NCBI RefSeq assembly: GCF_010122465.1
Contig: NZ_WLZY01000009.1
Location: forward strand, 180,729 to 244,728
DNA length: 64,000 nt
Direction of reading: 5' to 3'
DNA from: Phytoactinopolyspora mesophila
Lineage (GTDB): Bacteria > Actinomycetota > Actinomycetes > Jiangellales > Jiangellaceae
In this document: in pieces, positions 1 through 10,217 of the stretch
Layout: every line of letters starts with the position of its first letter
How positions within the stretch are numbered: position 1 is the stretch's first letter
Notes under the pieces: model-generated
What the model saw: only the letters and a program-made list of their open reading frames with translations
Told to the model about the DNA's origin: nothing
The model's database searches: none
Translations under genes and position numbers: made by a program

Positions 1-438
1 CAGCCGGCCCGCGACGTCGGGAACCACCGCTTCGGCCTCGAAAGCCCGGACGACGACCCCTTCCAGCTGCGCCGCGGCATCGCCCGCGCCCAGCAGCACA
101 GTCAACTCCAAGGGCTCTCCCGTGCCGAGCACCGCCCCGGCGTCGTCCGGAACCACGACGCCCAACGACACCGTGCCGTCCTCGACCAGGTCACGGAGCT
201 GCGATGCGGTGTCCACCCGGCGAACATCGGCGGCCCCGGTGTCTTCCAGCCGTTCGATGCTCTGGTCGACGAGCTCGCCGGTGCCGCTGACACCGACGTC
301 GGGTGTGTCGTCACCGGCGAACTGTGTACCGATGACGAAGATGATCAGCAGCGGGAAAACGAGCACGAAGAAGAGGTTCGCTCGTTCGCGGAACATCCGG
401 ACCAGGTTGTACCTGGCGATCGACAGCACCTTCGTCAC
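1..438 (-). CDS. ABC-2 type transporter permease, N-terminal part (runs off window)
   Basis: The reading frame starts with GTG at 438 and stays open for 146 codons to the window edge, so the C-terminus is missing. The protein opens with a short basic cytoplasmic stretch (VTKVLSIARYNLVRMFRER), then a hydrophobic segment (LFFVLVFPLLIIFVIG), then a long soluble region beginning at GDDTPDVGV. This is the layout of ABC-2 permeases that carry an extracytoplasmic domain between TM1 and TM2. The GTG overlaps the TGA of the preceding permease (GTGA), showing translational coupling. It is presumably the second membrane half of the drug- or lipid-type exporter driven by the ATPase at 1586-2554. The substrate is unknown. 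Family assignment rests on membrane layout and context. Confidence 0.8.
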   Translation of the reverse strand, partial: MTKVLSIARYNLVRMFRERANLFFVLVFPLLIIFVIGTQFAGDDTPDVGVSGTGELVDQSIERLEDTGAADVRRVDTASQLRDLVEDGTVSLGVVVPDDAGAVLGTGEPLELTVLLGAGDAAAQLEGVVVRAFEAEAVVPDVAGRL

Positions 439-1589
439 GGCCGCAACCTCCCGCGCAACAGAATCGCCGCGGGCACACCCGCCACCACCGCGATGATCAC
501 CATCGCCGCGGCCGGGCCGCCGACGACGGTCCACGTCGTCGCGTCGGTCAGATCCTCCAAGCCGTTGATGAACCAGTAGTGCGGCGTCATTCTGGCCAGC
601 ACGCCCATCGCGCCCTCACCGGACACCGGGAACCACGAACCGCCCAGCATCGCCAGGCCCACAGCGATGATCGCCTGGGCAGCGCTGGCCCCTTCGGACG
701 TCTTCGCGATTCCGGCGACAATGGCCATCAACGCGACGGCGGTCAGCACAGCGCACCCCACCAGAACGGACACGCCCAGCCAGGAACCCCATTCCGCGCC
801 CATTAGCAGGGCCCCGGTGACCATCAAGATCATGGTGGCGATCACGCCGAGCAGAAAGCTCACCGTCCCCTTGGCAGCCGTGATCGCATCACGGGGAATC
901 GGGGCGGCCAAGAGTCTGGTCAGCGTCCCAGTCTCCTTCTCGCTGAGCAGTGTTGTCACGCCGAACTGCACGGTGAAGAAGACGAACATGACGGCCATCC
1001 CGGCCAGCATCCGGGCGCCGGTGTCGAGTCCCTCGCCGCCCGGCCACTCACGAGTCACCTCGATGCTGGATTCCAGCGCGACCGGTGGCGTCTCGACACC
1101 GAGCTGGCCGCCGGCACCGGCCAGCAACCGGGAGCGCTCGATGTTGGTCACGAACCCGTCCGCGATCGACTCGGCGACGCCGGCCTGGACTGGACGATCC
1201 GGGTTCTCGATCAGGTCGAGCTGGGTCGCGCCTCCTCCTTGACCCGCGACGCTCGGGCCGAAACCTTCCGGAATGATAATCACGGCGTCGTGCCCGTCAG
1301 CGTCGATCGCCGCCTCTGGGTCAGCGCCGGTCTCCAGAGCCGTCACCTCGATGCCGCCCTGGCCGTCCAGCGCCAGGATGCCCTGCTGCAGCTGGCCCGA
1401 CATCTCGGACTGGTCGACGTCCACCACAGCGATGTCGACCTCGAGCTGGCCCTCGCCCAGGTCTCCCATGACAAGATCGAGCACGAACGCGAGGACCAGC
1501 GGGGTGAGGACGCCGAGCAGGAAGAACGACTTGTCCCGCAGCCGCTCTTTGAGGTCCTTGGCCGTGATGGTGCGAACGGCGGAAATCAC
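435..1589 (-). CDS. ABC-2 type transporter permease
   Basis: A 384-residue membrane protein. An N-terminal TM segment (KSFFLLGVLTPLVLAFVLDLV) is followed by a soluble domain of roughly 160 residues. Five or so hydrophobic segments fill the C-terminal half, and the motif LLSEKETGTLTRLLAAP is the usual cytoplasmic loop of ABC-2 permeases. Its ATG overlaps the stop of the ATPase gene (ATGA at 1586-1589), and its own stop overlaps the next permease, so the three genes form one exporter cassette. The role is export of a hydrophobic compound; the substrate cannot be read from sequence. Length and layout fit the ABC2_membrane_3 group. Confidence 0.88.
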   Translation of the reverse strand: MISAVRTITAKDLKERLRDKSFFLLGVLTPLVLAFVLDLVMGDLGEGQLEVDIAVVDVDQSEMSGQLQQGILALDGQGGIEVTALETGADPEAAIDADGHDAVIIIPEGFGPSVAGQGGGATQLDLIENPDRPVQAGVAESIADGFVTNIERSRLLAGAGGQLGVETPPVALESSIEVTREWPGGEGLDTGARMLAGMAVMFVFFTVQFGVTTLLSEKETGTLTRLLAAPIPRDAITAAKGTVSFLLGVIATMILMVTGALLMGAEWGSWLGVSVLVGCAVLTAVALMAIVAGIAKTSEGASAAQAIIAVGLAMLGGSWFPVSGEGAMGVLARMTPHYWFINGLEDLTDATTWTVVGGPAAAMVIIAVVAGVPAAILLRGRLRP

Positions 1590-2554
1590 TCGCGCAGCGC
1601 CTTCCCGGTCAGATGGAGGAACACCGCTTCCAGGTCCGGGCGCGCCAGGTCAATGGAGCCGATCTGGATGCCGGCGCGGGCGAGCTCGGCGAGGATCGAA
1701 GGCAGCCGGGCCGACCCCGAGTCGACGAGTACGACCACCGCGTGGTCCTCCACAGCGACGTCGGTGACGCCTTCGACGCCGCCGAGGCGATCAGCAGCGT
1801 TCTGAGCTGGGCCCGTCACCTCGATCCGGACCCGTTCCTGCTCACCGATTCCGGCGGTGAGTTCGGCCGGTGTTCCTTCCGCGATGACCCGGCCAGAGTC
1901 GATGATGCCGATCCGGTCACACAGCCGCTCGGCTTCCTCCATGTAGTGGGTCGTATAGAGCACGGCCATGCCTTCACCCGAGAGCGACTCCACGGATTCG
2001 AGGATGGCGTTACGCGACTGCGGATCCACGCCCACTGTCGGCTCGTCGAGGATCAACAGGCGAGGCGAGTGCAGCAGCCCGATCCCGATGTTCAACCGGC
2101 GCTTCATCCCACCGGAGTACTTGCTGCTCCGGTCTTTCCGGCGCTCTGTCAGCCCGATCACTTCGAGGATCTCGTCCACCCGGGCCGCAGTGTCTCGCTT
2201 GGACATCCCGTAGAGCGCGGCGAAGAACTTGAGGTTCTCCTCCCCCGTCAGGTCCGGGTAGATGGCCAGGTCCTGGGGCACCAGGCCGATCGCTTCCCGG
2301 CCCTGAGTCGACCGCGGGCGAATCCGCGACCCGGCCACGGCGACCGAACCTTCGTCGGCTTCCAGCAGTCCAGCGAGGATCGAGATGGTGGTGGTCTTGC
2401 CCGCACCGTTCGGGCCCAGAAGTCCGTAGGTCTCCCCGGCGTCTATGTGCAACGAGACGTCGTTGACGGCATGGATCGACCCGAAACTCTTGTGCAGCCC
2501 TTCGGCCTCGGCAACGCGAGAATCAGCAGTGGTGGCGACGGTCACGGACGACAA
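1586..2554 (-). CDS. ABC transporter ATP-binding protein (DrrA-type)
   Basis: A 322-residue cytoplasmic ATPase that would energise the two downstream permeases. Walker A is GPNGAGKTTT, the ABC signature appears as YSGGMKRRL, and Walker B is [13 protein letters not shown], followed by the switch histidine in TTHYMEE. The C-terminal 80 or so residues form the extra domain typical of DrrA/CcmA-like exporters. The longest frame uses a TTG at 2554, two bases after the cydC stop; a GTG at 2545 is an alternative and neither has a strong Shine-Dalgarno. The position directly after cydC suggests co-transcription with cydDC, though the functions need not be linked. Confidence 0.9.
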   Translation of the reverse strand: MSSVTVATTADSRVAEAEGLHKSFGSIHAVNDVSLHIDAGETYGLLGPNGAGKTTTISILAGLLEADEGSVAVAGSRIRPRSTQGREAIGLVPQDLAIYPDLTGEENLKFFAALYGMSKRDTAARVDEILEVIGLTERRKDRSSKYSGGMKRRLNIGIGLLHSPRLLILDEPTVGVDPQSRNAILESVESLSGEGMAVLYTTHYMEEAERLCDRIGIIDSGRVIAEGTPAELTAGIGEQERVRIEVTGPAQNAADRLGGVEGVTDVAVEDHAVVVLVDSGSARLPSILAELARAGIQIGSIDLARPDLEAVFLHLTGKALRE

Positions 2555-2556
2555 CC

Positions 2557-4314
2557 CTAACGTCCGGAAACCGAGTCAAGACCATCCGGAAGTCGTAGCT
2601 CGGTAGCCCACCACAAGTCGTAATACGGCCCTGAGGCGGCGACGAGGTCCTGGTGCCGCCCCCGCTGCACTACTCGCCCCGCGTCGAGCACAACGATCTC
2701 GTCCACCTCGTCCAATCCGGTCAGCCGGTGAGTGATGAGCAATGTGGTGCGCCCGCGGGTGGATGCCACGAGATCGGCGACGAGCTCGTCCGCGGTCTCG
2801 GGGTCAAGTCCTTCGGTCGGCTCGTCGAGCACCAGGACGGGCGGATCGGCCAGGAGCGCACGCGCGAGCGCCAGCCGCTGCCGCTGCCCGCCCGAGACCT
2901 GCCCTCCGGACTCCCCGACCATGGTGTCCAGTCCGTCCGGCAACGTGTCGATCCAGGTCAGGAGCCGAGCTTCGGCCAAAGCCGCGCGTATCTGCTCGTC
3001 GTCGGCCGAGGGCGCGGCGAGCCGGAGGTTCTCCCTGATGGTGGTGTGGAACAGGTGCGAGTCCTGGGTGACGCCGGTGATCAGGGCACGGATGTCGTCA
3101 CCGCTGTACTCGGTGATGGGATGCCCGTCGACGACGATTTCACCGGACTCGGGCTCGACGAATCGCATCATGGCGGCGAGCAGTGTGCTCTTGCCGGATC
3201 CGCTGGCCCCCACAACGGCCACCCGGCGTCCCGGCTCCAGGCGGAGGTTCACGCCCGCGAGTGCGGGTTCCCGATCGCTGGCATGGCGCACAGTCAGGTC
3301 CCGGACCGCGATCACGGCGTCACGGCGCGGTGCCGGCAACGGCGTCGGCGGCTCAGCGACCGGCGCCGCGGTGTCCAGGACCGCAATCACCCGGGCCGCC
3401 GCCGCCCTGGACTCGAGGAAGTGCCGGACGACGCTGACGAGGGGCAACACCGGCTCGAAGGAGATCAGCGCGACCAATGCCAGCACCGGGACCATGACCG
3501 GGGCCAGCGACCCGTCGGCCGCCGCGGCCAGCGCTATCAGCGTGACACCAACGGTGGTCGCCCCCTGCACCAGCATCGCGGCGGCACCGGCGCTCGCCGT
3601 GGTCAAGGCGGTCCGCCGCTCGATGCGTGCGAGATCCGTGCCCGCGCGCTCCGCATCGGCCAGGGCTTGGCGAGTGGCGCCGAAGACGGCGAGGTCGGCA
3701 CTGCCCCGGAGGAGATCGACAGTGCGTGCGGCCAGTTCAGCGCGGGCCGGGGCGAGCCGCTTCGCATGGCGGCGGCTGGCCGCCGCGGTGAGCATCGGAA
3801 CGACGAGCCCCGCGACCAGCAGTCCCGCTGCCAAGGCCAGCCCCGCGGTGGGTAGGACGGCGAAGCCGAAGCCAACGGCTAGTGCGGCGACGACGGCGGC
3901 CGTCGCCGCCGGAACCAGCACCCGGACGATGAAGTCCTGGACCGCCTCAACGTCGGCCACCATCCGGCTGAGCAAGTCTGAGCTGCGAAACGACGGCAGT
4001 CCGGCCGGCGCCAGCGGGACCAGCGCGTCGTACACCCGCCCGCGCAACGTGGCCAGGGCGCGCAGGGCGGCGTCGTGACTGGCCAATCGCTCGGCGTAAC
4101 GGAACAGGCCACGTGAGGTGGCGAAGGCGCGCACCCCGACGATCGCCAGGCTGAGCGCCGCCAGCGGCGGCTGCTGAGCCGCTCGCGCGATCATCCATGC
4201 CGCAGTAGCCATCAGGGCGAGAGTCGCGAGTTCGGCGACGACGCTCGCCGCCACCGCGAGGCCGAGCCGGCCCGAGTGGGGCCGCATCAACGCCAGCAGC
4301 CGCCGGGTCACCAT
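2557..4314 (-). CDS. cydC: Thiol reductant ABC exporter subunit CydC
   Basis: A 585-residue ABC exporter half: an N-terminal six-helix membrane domain (about residues 1-310) and a C-terminal ATPase with Walker A VVGASGSGKST, signature VSGGQRQRLALARALL and Walker B VLVLDEPTEGLD. CydDC exports cysteine or glutathione-type thiols in E. coli and is needed for assembly of cytochrome bd; in an actinomycete the exported thiol is not established. The start ATG overlaps the cydD stop by one base, so the two halves are translationally coupled. No cydA or cydB is present in the window. Confidence 0.88.
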   Translation of the reverse strand: MVTRRLLALMRPHSGRLGLAVAASVVAELATLALMATAAWMIARAAQQPPLAALSLAIVGVRAFATSRGLFRYAERLASHDAALRALATLRGRVYDALVPLAPAGLPSFRSSDLLSRMVADVEAVQDFIVRVLVPAATAAVVAALAVGFGFAVLPTAGLALAAGLLVAGLVVPMLTAAASRRHAKRLAPARAELAARTVDLLRGSADLAVFGATRQALADAERAGTDLARIERRTALTTASAGAAAMLVQGATTVGVTLIALAAAADGSLAPVMVPVLALVALISFEPVLPLVSVVRHFLESRAAAARVIAVLDTAAPVAEPPTPLPAPRRDAVIAVRDLTVRHASDREPALAGVNLRLEPGRRVAVVGASGSGKSTLLAAMMRFVEPESGEIVVDGHPITEYSGDDIRALITGVTQDSHLFHTTIRENLRLAAPSADDEQIRAALAEARLLTWIDTLPDGLDTMVGESGGQVSGGQRQRLALARALLADPPVLVLDEPTEGLDPETADELVADLVASTRGRTTLLITHRLTGLDEVDEIVVLDAGRVVQRGRHQDLVAASGPYYDLWWATELRLPDGLDSVSGR

Positions 4315-6137
4315 CAGCCCAGCACCTCCTGAGGCGAAATAGATACCGGACCGGCAACCCTGCCGTGCTCGACGCGCACGACCCGATGAGCGTCGGCGAG
4401 CATCGCCGGACGATGCGCCACCACCAGCACCGTGCGCCCCGCCATCAGCTGCCTGGTCGCATCGATCACGGCGGCCTCGCTGCCCGCGTCCAGGCCGGCG
4501 GTCGGTTCGTCGAGAATCAGCAGCGGCGCCTCCCGCAGAAATGCCCGCGCCAGGGCGATACGCTGCCGCTGCCCGGCGGAGAGCCCGAATCCGCGCTCGC
4601 CGAGTTCGGTGTCGTAGCCACGCGGCAGTTCAGTGATGAACCCGTGTGCGTATGCCAGTCCGGCCGCGCGACGCACATCGTCATCGCTGGCCGAGGGGCG
4701 CCCAAGGCGAATATTGTCCGCGACCGTACGGGCGAACAGGTGTGGGCTCTGCGGTACCCAGGCAAGCTGCTCCCGCCATGCCTCGACATCCACCTCCGCC
4801 ATGTCCACCGTGCCGTCCTCACCTGTGACGAGAACCCGCCCCGACGTCGGCCGCACCAGCCCGAGCAGCACGTTCAGCAACGTGCTCTTTCCCGCCCCGC
4901 TCGGACCTATCAACGCCACTCGCTCCCCAGCAGCGATGCTCAGCGACACGTGATCCAGCGCCGGTTCCTGCCTACCCTCGTACTGGACCGTGACGTCCTC
5001 AAAGCGCAACCCCCGCATCGAGAGGAGGTTGGTCCGGCGGATGCCGGCCTCGGTGCGGATGGGCATCGACGAGCGAGGCACGAGCGAGCCGCGGGCGTGG
5101 CCGGCATTAGCCGGCCCGGCCTTCTCCCCGGCGCTCCCCTCGTCCAGGATGGCGAACGCCCGACCTGCGACCTCAAGCCCTTCCGTACTCGAGTGGAACT
5201 GAGAGCCGAGAGCCCGCAAGGGGAGGTATGCCTCAGGGGCCAGCAGCAGCACGAGCAGCGCGGTGTGCAGGTCAAGGCCGCCGTCGAGCAACCGGAGCCC
5301 GACGGGCACGGCGACGAGCGCCACGGAGAGCGTCGCCACGAGTTCCAGAACAAGAGCGGACAGGAAGGCAATCCGCAGTGTGCGCATGGTGGCTTGGCGG
5401 TGCTGGTCGGCGCTGTCGCGCACCGCCTGGGCCTGCGCTTTGGCCCGGCCGAACGCCCGTAGTGTCGGCAGCCCGGCGACGAGGTCGAGGAAGCGCCCGC
5501 CTAGTCGCTCGAGTGCCCGCCACTGCCGCGCAGTCGCCTTCTTGGTCTGCAGCCCGACAAGGACACCGAAGATCGGGATCAGCGGCAGTGTCACACAGAT
5601 AATCAGCGCCGAGGCGAGGTCGGCGACGGCGAGGCGGATCACCACGGCGATGGGCACGACGGCCGCGATGAACAGCTGGGGGAAGTAGCCGGTGAAATAG
5701 GGGTCCAGCGCGTCCAGCCCGCGGCCGAGCGTGGTGGTGATGCGGCCGGTGTGCTGCCCGGACACCCAGGCCGGACCTAGTTCCTGGATGTGGTCGTGGA
5801 CCTGTTTGCGCAGCGACGCCTTGACCGCCGCGGCGGCGCGCTGAGCGGTTGCCTGCTGGATCCACGACAGTCCGGCCCGGACGGCGAGTACCCCGCCCAG
5901 CAGGCCGATGACCCCGGCTACCTCCGCGATCGCTGGCTGGCCCAGAACGCCGTCGGCGAGCACCCGCGCTAATAGTTCCGCCTGCAGAATGATCAGCACC
6001 GCGCCCGCCGCGGCCATCAGCATGAACGCGGCGGTGAAGACACGGGCGGCGGGAAGGCTGCCGCTCAGGCGGCGGGCGAGTTGATTCAGGGGAATACCGC
6101 CGATCTGGTGCTCACTCGGTGCGGGGACGTCCGCCAC
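4314..6137 (-). CDS. cydD: Thiol reductant ABC exporter subunit CydD
   Basis: The partner half of CydC, with membrane helices first and then an ATPase bearing Walker A GPSGAGKST, signature LSAGQRQRIALARAF and Walker [14 protein letters not shown] place the start at the GTG at 6137 (607 residues). The frame stays open to an ATG at 6335, but those extra 66 residues are Arg/Pro-rich, look non-coding and exceed the family length. Between the membrane domain and the ATPase lies an unusual stretch containing GHARGSLVPRSSMPIR. It is encoded by a repeated element that also occurs at two intergenic sites (see 5036-5112), so the linker appears to have acquired an in-frame insertion. Confidence 0.85.
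   Translation of the reverse strand: MADVPAPSEHQIGGIPLNQLARRLSGSLPAARVFTAAFMLMAAAGAVLIILQAELLARVLADGVLGQPAIAEVAGVIGLLGGVLAVRAGLSWIQQATAQRAAAAVKASLRKQVHDHIQELGPAWVSGQHTGRITTTLGRGLDALDPYFTGYFPQLFIAAVVPIAVVIRLAVADLASALIICVTLPLIPIFGVLVGLQTKKATARQWRALERLGGRFLDLVAGLPTLRAFGRAKAQAQAVRDSADQHRQATMRTLRIAFLSALVLELVATLSVALVAVPVGLRLLDGGLDLHTALLVLLLAPEAYLPLRALGSQFHSSTEGLEVAGRAFAILDEGSAGEKAGPANAGHARGSLVPRSSMPIRTEAGIRRTNLLSMRGLRFEDVTVQYEGRQEPALDHVSLSIAAGERVALIGPSGAGKSTLLNVLLGLVRPTSGRVLVTGEDGTVDMAEVDVEAWREQLAWVPQSPHLFARTVADNIRLGRPSASDDDVRRAAGLAYAHGFITELPRGYDTELGERGFGLSAGQRQRIALARAFLREAPLLILDEPTAGLDAGSEAAVIDATRQLMAGRTVLVVAHRPAMLADAHRVVRVEHGRVAGPVSISPQEVLG
5036..5112 (-). repeat. Palindromic repeat element copy inside cydD (core plus complementary arms)
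   Basis: The minus-strand core at 5096-5053 matches the core at 11217-11260 over about 37 bases with two mismatches, and a third copy lies at 10448-10485. The shared block contains GCGGCTCGCTCGT and CCTCGCTCG. Flanking arms at 5036-5049 and 5099-5112 are complementary (ATGCCGGCC perfect, 12 of 14 overall). Their sequence differs from the arms of the other copies. The element sits in the linker between the CydD membrane and ATPase domains and keeps the frame. Confidence 0.7.
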
Positions 6138-6479
6138 GCCCGCGAACCCGGCGACTCCCTGCTCGCGCGGGCTCTGAGGCGATGACAAAGCGTCCGCAGG
6201 GCGGTGGACACCGCACCGTGCGTCCTGGGCAAGGCGGCCACGGTGACTCCCCAAAGCAAAGCGAACAGGGTCTAAGCAGTGTCCCAAATCGGAGGTCGCC
6301 TGCGCACAGCGGCCCCCTTGGGAAACCGTCTGCAAGATCCCTTTAACAGTGGTCTCACCTCATTGTTGAGACCAAGCGTGACCTAGACCACAATGGCTGC
6401 CATGCGAGCACTTCAAGAGGGCGGCTAACCTGTAATGGAGCAGCGGCGGACTCTGACTCGAAAGTAGGCGATCGACACC
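6138..6479. promoter_or_regulatory. Divergent cydD / kgd intergenic region with inverted repeat and candidate kgd promoter
   Basis: This stretch holds no convincing gene. A perfect 7-base inverted repeat, GGTCTCA (6351-6357) and TGAGACC (6367-6373), is spaced by nine bases. Overlapping its right arm is a possible plus-strand promoter, TTGAGA (6366-6371), 17 bases, CACAAT (6389-6394), pointing at kgd. The repeat could be an operator controlling kgd, cydD or both. This is inference from pattern only. Confidence 0.35.
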
Positions 6480-9400
6480 GTGGCCCCCACCGGCCCGCCA
6501 GCGGGTTTCGGACCAAACGACTGGCTTGTCGAAGAACTTTACGCAAGCTGGCTCGAAGACCCCTCAAGCGTTGATCCGCAATGGGCTGACTACTTCGCGG
6601 CACATGCGAAGCAGCCGAGCGCGAGTTCCGCTACCACGTCCAAGACTTCTTCCACGCCTTCCAACTCCACCAGTCCGTCCAGCACGAGGACCACCGTGAC
6701 ATCTCAGGCTGCGCCAGCGTCCACTGCCACGTCCCGGCCATCCGGTTCTGCCCCCGTCGAGGGCTCCGGCGGCAGAGAGCCAGAAGCCCCTGCGCGCAAG
6801 TCCGCGGCAGCTTCGCCGGACAAGTCTGCTGAGGCTCCCGAGCCCACCGAGGAGAAGGTCCAGCTGCGCGGAGCTCCGGCGCGCACCGCGACCAACATGG
6901 AGTCCAGCCTCGAGGTTCCCACCGCCACCAGTGTGCGAGCGGTGCCGGCCAAGCTGCTGGTAGACAACCGCATCGTCATCAACAATCATCTGGCGCGCTC
7001 GCGCGGCGGCAAGGTCTCGTTCACCCACATCATCGGCTTCGCCCTGATCAAGGCACTCGGCCGGATGCCCGACATGAACTACTCGTACGGCGAGACCGAG
7101 AACGGCAAGCCCGCGCTGGTCAAGCCGGCCCATGTCAACCTCGGCCTGGCCATTGACATGAAGAAGTCCGACGGCACCCGCCAGCTGCTGGTTCCCAGCA
7201 TCAAGAAGGCCGAGACACTCGACTTCGCCGAGTTCTGGTCGGCGTACGAGGACCTGGTGCGCCGGGCCCGCGACGGCAAACTGGCCGTCGAGGACTTCGT
7301 CGGCACCACCATCAGCCTCACCAACCCGGGCACCATCGGCACAGTGCATTCAGTGCCGCGCCTGATGAAGGGCCAGGGCACCATCGTCGGCGTCGGCGCC
7401 ATGGAGTACCCGGCCGAATACCAGGGCGCGGCGCCGGAGACGCTGGCCCGTATAGGCGTCTCCAAGACCATGACGCTGACCAGCACCTACGACCACCGGA
7501 TCATCCAGGGGGCGCAGAGCGGGGAGTTCCTCCGCATTGTGCATCAGCTGCTCCTCGGTGAGCACGAGTTCTACGACGAGATCTTCCGTGCGCTGCGAAT
7601 CCCGTACGAGCCGATCCGCTGGGCCACCGACGTCACCACTGACCATGCCGACGAGGTCAGCAAACAAGCCCGGGTGCTGGAACTCATCCATGCCTACCGG
7701 GTGCGTGGCCATCTCATGGCCGACACCGATCCGCTCGAATACCAGCAGCGCACGCACCCAGACCTCGACGTCACCACGCACGGCCTCACCCTCTGGGACC
7801 TCGACCGCGAGTTCGCCACCGGCTCGTTCGGCGGCAGCAAACGATTCATGCTCCTACGCGACATCCTCGGGGTGCTGCGCAACGCTTACTGCCGCACCGT
7901 CGGCATCGAGTACATGCACATCCAGGAGCCCGACCAACGGCGCTGGATCCAGGAGCGGGTCGAGAAACCCGTCGACCTCACCGCCCGTGAAGACCAGCTG
8001 CGCATCCTGCTCAAGCTCAACCAGGCCGAGGCTTTCGAGTCCTTCTTGCAGACCAAGTACGTCGGGCAGAAGCGTTTCTCCCTCGAGGGAGGCGAATCAC
8101 TCATCCCGCTGCTGGACGAAGTCGTCGCCTCCGCCGCCGAGGAGGGCCTCGTCGAGGTCACGGTCGGTATGGCGCACCGCGGAAGACTCAACGTGCTGGC
8201 CAACATCGCCGGGAAGAGCTACTCCCAGATTTTCGGCGAGTTTCAGGGCAACATCGACCCCCGCACCGTGCAGGGCTCGGGTGACGTCAAGTACCACCTG
8301 GGTGCCGAAGGCGAGTACACGACGCTCGACGGTTCGAAGATCAAAGTGTCACTCAGCGCCAACCCAAGCCACCTCGAGGCGGTGAACCCCGTACTCGAAG
8401 GCATCGCGCGAGCCAAGCAAGACATCTTGGACCGCGGTCAGGACTTCCCTGTGCTGCCCATCCTGGTGCACGGTGACGCCGCCTTCGCCGGGCAGGGCGT
8501 CGTCGCCGAGACGCTCAATCTCTCGCAGCTTCGCGGGTATCGCACAGGTGGCACCGTGCACGTCGTCGTCAACAACCAGGTCGGCTACACCACCTCGCCG
8601 GAACAGTCGCGCTCGTCGATGTACAGCACCGACGTCGCCCGGATGGTGCAGGCGCCGATCTTCCACGTCAACGGCGACGACCCCGAGGCATGCGCACGAG
8701 TAGCCCGGATGGCCTTCGAATTCCGGCAGGCGTTCAACAAAGACGTCGTCATCGACATGATCTGTTACCGCCTGCGCGGTCACAACGAAGGCGACGACCC
8801 CAGCTACACCCAGCCGCTGATGTACGACCTCATCCGCGCCAAGCGTCCGGTCCGCAAGCTCTACACCGAGGCGCTGATCGGCCGCGGCGACATCACCATC
8901 GAAGAAGCCGAACAGGTGATGGCCGACTACCAGCAACAGCTGGAGCGGGTGTTCGCCGAGACCAGGCAGGCCGAGATCGCCGCCGCGGCCAGCGTGCCGC
9001 GCTACCCGGACAAGCCCGAGCCCGAGGGCGAGGTCACAACCGCCGTCAGCCAGGAGATCCTGAAGCGGATCGCCGACGCACACGTCAACGTTCCGGACGG
9101 CTTCACGGTTCATCCCAAGGTGCTACCTCAGCTGCAACGCCGCGCGGCGATGTTGGCCGACGGCGGCATCGACTGGGCCACGGCCGAGATCACCGCCTTC
9201 GGTTCACTGCTGATCGACGGCCGTCCCGTGCGGCTGGCCGGGCAGGACAGCCGCCGTGGAACATTCGTGCAGCGCTTCGCCGCCGTCGTCGACCGCCACA
9301 ACGGCGACGCCTGGGTTCCGCTACAGCACCTCGACGAGAACCAGGCCAAGTTCTACGTACATGACTCGCTGCTGTCGGAGTTCGCGGCGATGGGCTTCGA

Positions 9401-10196
9401 GTACGGCTACTCAGTGGCCAGGCCGGAGGCTTTGGTGCTCTGGGAGGCGCAGTTCGGCGACTTCGTCAACGGCGCCCAGACCATCATCGACGAGTTCCTG
9501 ACAGCGGGCGAGACCAAGTGGGGTCAGCGCTCGGGCCTGGTGCTGCTGCTCCCGCACGGCTACGAAGGCCAGGGCCCGGACCACTCGTCGGCGCGGATCG
9601 AACGGTTCCTGCTCATGGGGGCCGAGGAAGCCTTCCGGGTGGCCCAGCCGTCCACGCCGGCCTCGTACTTCCACCTGTTGCGTCTGCACGCGCTGAGCCC
9701 GCACCACCGGCCGCTCATCGTGTTCACCCCGAAGTCGATGCTGCGCAACAAGCGCGCGGTCTCTGAACCTGAGGACTTCACCGGAACCACCACGTTCCAG
9801 GCGGTTCTGGGCGACCCGGGCGGCATAGACCCCGCCAAAGTGGAACGCGTGCTGCTCTGCAGTGGGAAGATCACCTGGGATCTGCTCAACAGCCGCGAGA
9901 AGAGGTCGGATGAGCGCACGGCCATCATCCGCCTCGAACAGCTCTACCCGCTGGCTGCCGAGCAGATCAGGAACGAGCTCGCCGCATTCCCGGCGTTGCG
10001 CGAGGTCCGCTGGGTACAGGACGAACCGGAGAACATGGGCCCGTGGCCCTTCCTTGCCATGCATCTGCCCTCGAAGCTGCCCGATGGCGTGTCGTTGACG
10101 CATATCACCCGTCCGGCCAGCACGTCGCCAGCGGTCGGTTCCCCGGCTCGGCACATCGAGGAGCAGAACGAGCTACACGACACCGCCTTCGCCTGA
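6480..10196 (+). CDS. kgd: Multifunctional 2-oxoglutarate decarboxylase/dehydrogenase E1-E2 fusion
   Basis: A 1238-residue TCA-cycle enzyme. The N-terminal helix region ([19 protein letters not shown]) is followed by a low-complexity Ser/Thr/Pro/Ala linker to about residue 115. Next comes an acyltransferase-type domain with the DHR motif at residues 338-340, then the thiamine-diphosphate E1 part with [11 protein letters not shown] near residue 665 and [15 protein letters not shown]. This is the actinobacterial Kgd/OdhA layout, in which one chain decarboxylates 2-oxoglutarate and transfers the succinyl group. M. smegmatis Kgd has a very similar length. The start GTG at 6480 puts the conserved N-terminus in place. 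A DUF6104 gene follows 21 bases downstream, as in other actinomycetes. In relatives the enzyme is controlled by the FHA protein GarA, which is not in this window. Confidence 0.96.
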   Translation: MAPTGPPAGFGPNDWLVEELYASWLEDPSSVDPQWADYFAAHAKQPSASSATTSKTSSTPSNSTSPSSTRTTVTSQAAPASTATSRPSGSAPVEGSGGREPEAPARKSAAASPDKSAEAPEPTEEKVQLRGAPARTATNMESSLEVPTATSVRAVPAKLLVDNRIVINNHLARSRGGKVSFTHIIGFALIKALGRMPDMNYSYGETENGKPALVKPAHVNLGLAIDMKKSDGTRQLLVPSIKKAETLDFAEFWSAYEDLVRRARDGKLAVEDFVGTTISLTNPGTIGTVHSVPRLMKGQGTIVGVGAMEYPAEYQGAAPETLARIGVSKTMTLTSTYDHRIIQGAQSGEFLRIVHQLLLGEHEFYDEIFRALRIPYEPIRWATDVTTDHADEVSKQARVLELIHAYRVRGHLMADTDPLEYQQRTHPDLDVTTHGLTLWDLDREFATGSFGGSKRFMLLRDILGVLRNAYCRTVGIEYMHIQEPDQRRWIQERVEKPVDLTAREDQLRILLKLNQAEAFESFLQTKYVGQKRFSLEGGESLIPLLDEVVASAAEEGLVEVTVGMAHRGRLNVLANIAGKSYSQIFGEFQGNIDPRTVQGSGDVKYHLGAEGEYTTLDGSKIKVSLSANPSHLEAVNPVLEGIARAKQDILDRGQDFPVLPILVHGDAAFAGQGVVAETLNLSQLRGYRTGGTVHVVVNNQVGYTTSPEQSRSSMYSTDVARMVQAPIFHVNGDDPEACARVARMAFEFRQAFNKDVVIDMICYRLRGHNEGDDPSYTQPLMYDLIRAKRPVRKLYTEALIGRGDITIEEAEQVMADYQQQLERVFAETRQAEIAAAASVPRYPDKPEPEGEVTTAVSQEILKRIADAHVNVPDGFTVHPKVLPQLQRRAAMLADGGIDWATAEITAFGSLLIDGRPVRLAGQDSRRGTFVQRFAAVVDRHNGDAWVPLQHLDENQAKFYVHDSLLSEFAAMGFEYGYSVARPEALVLWEAQFGDFVNGAQTIIDEFLTAGETKWGQRSGLVLLLPHGYEGQGPDHSSARIERFLLMGAEEAFRVAQPSTPASYFHLLRLHALSPHHRPLIVFTPKSMLRNKRAVSEPEDFTGTTTFQAVLGDPGGIDPAKVERVLLCSGKITWDLLNSREKRSDERTAIIRLEQLYPLAAEQIRNELAAFPALREVRWVQDEPENMGPWPFLAMHLPSKLPDGVSLTHITRPASTSPAVGSPARHIEEQNELHDTAFA

Positions 10197-10217
10197 GCCA
10201 CATTTTCGGGAGTTGAT

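Noticed and set aside
4365-5462. A 365-codon plus-strand frame
   Set aside because: It is antisense to the CydD ATPase region and has no domain features.
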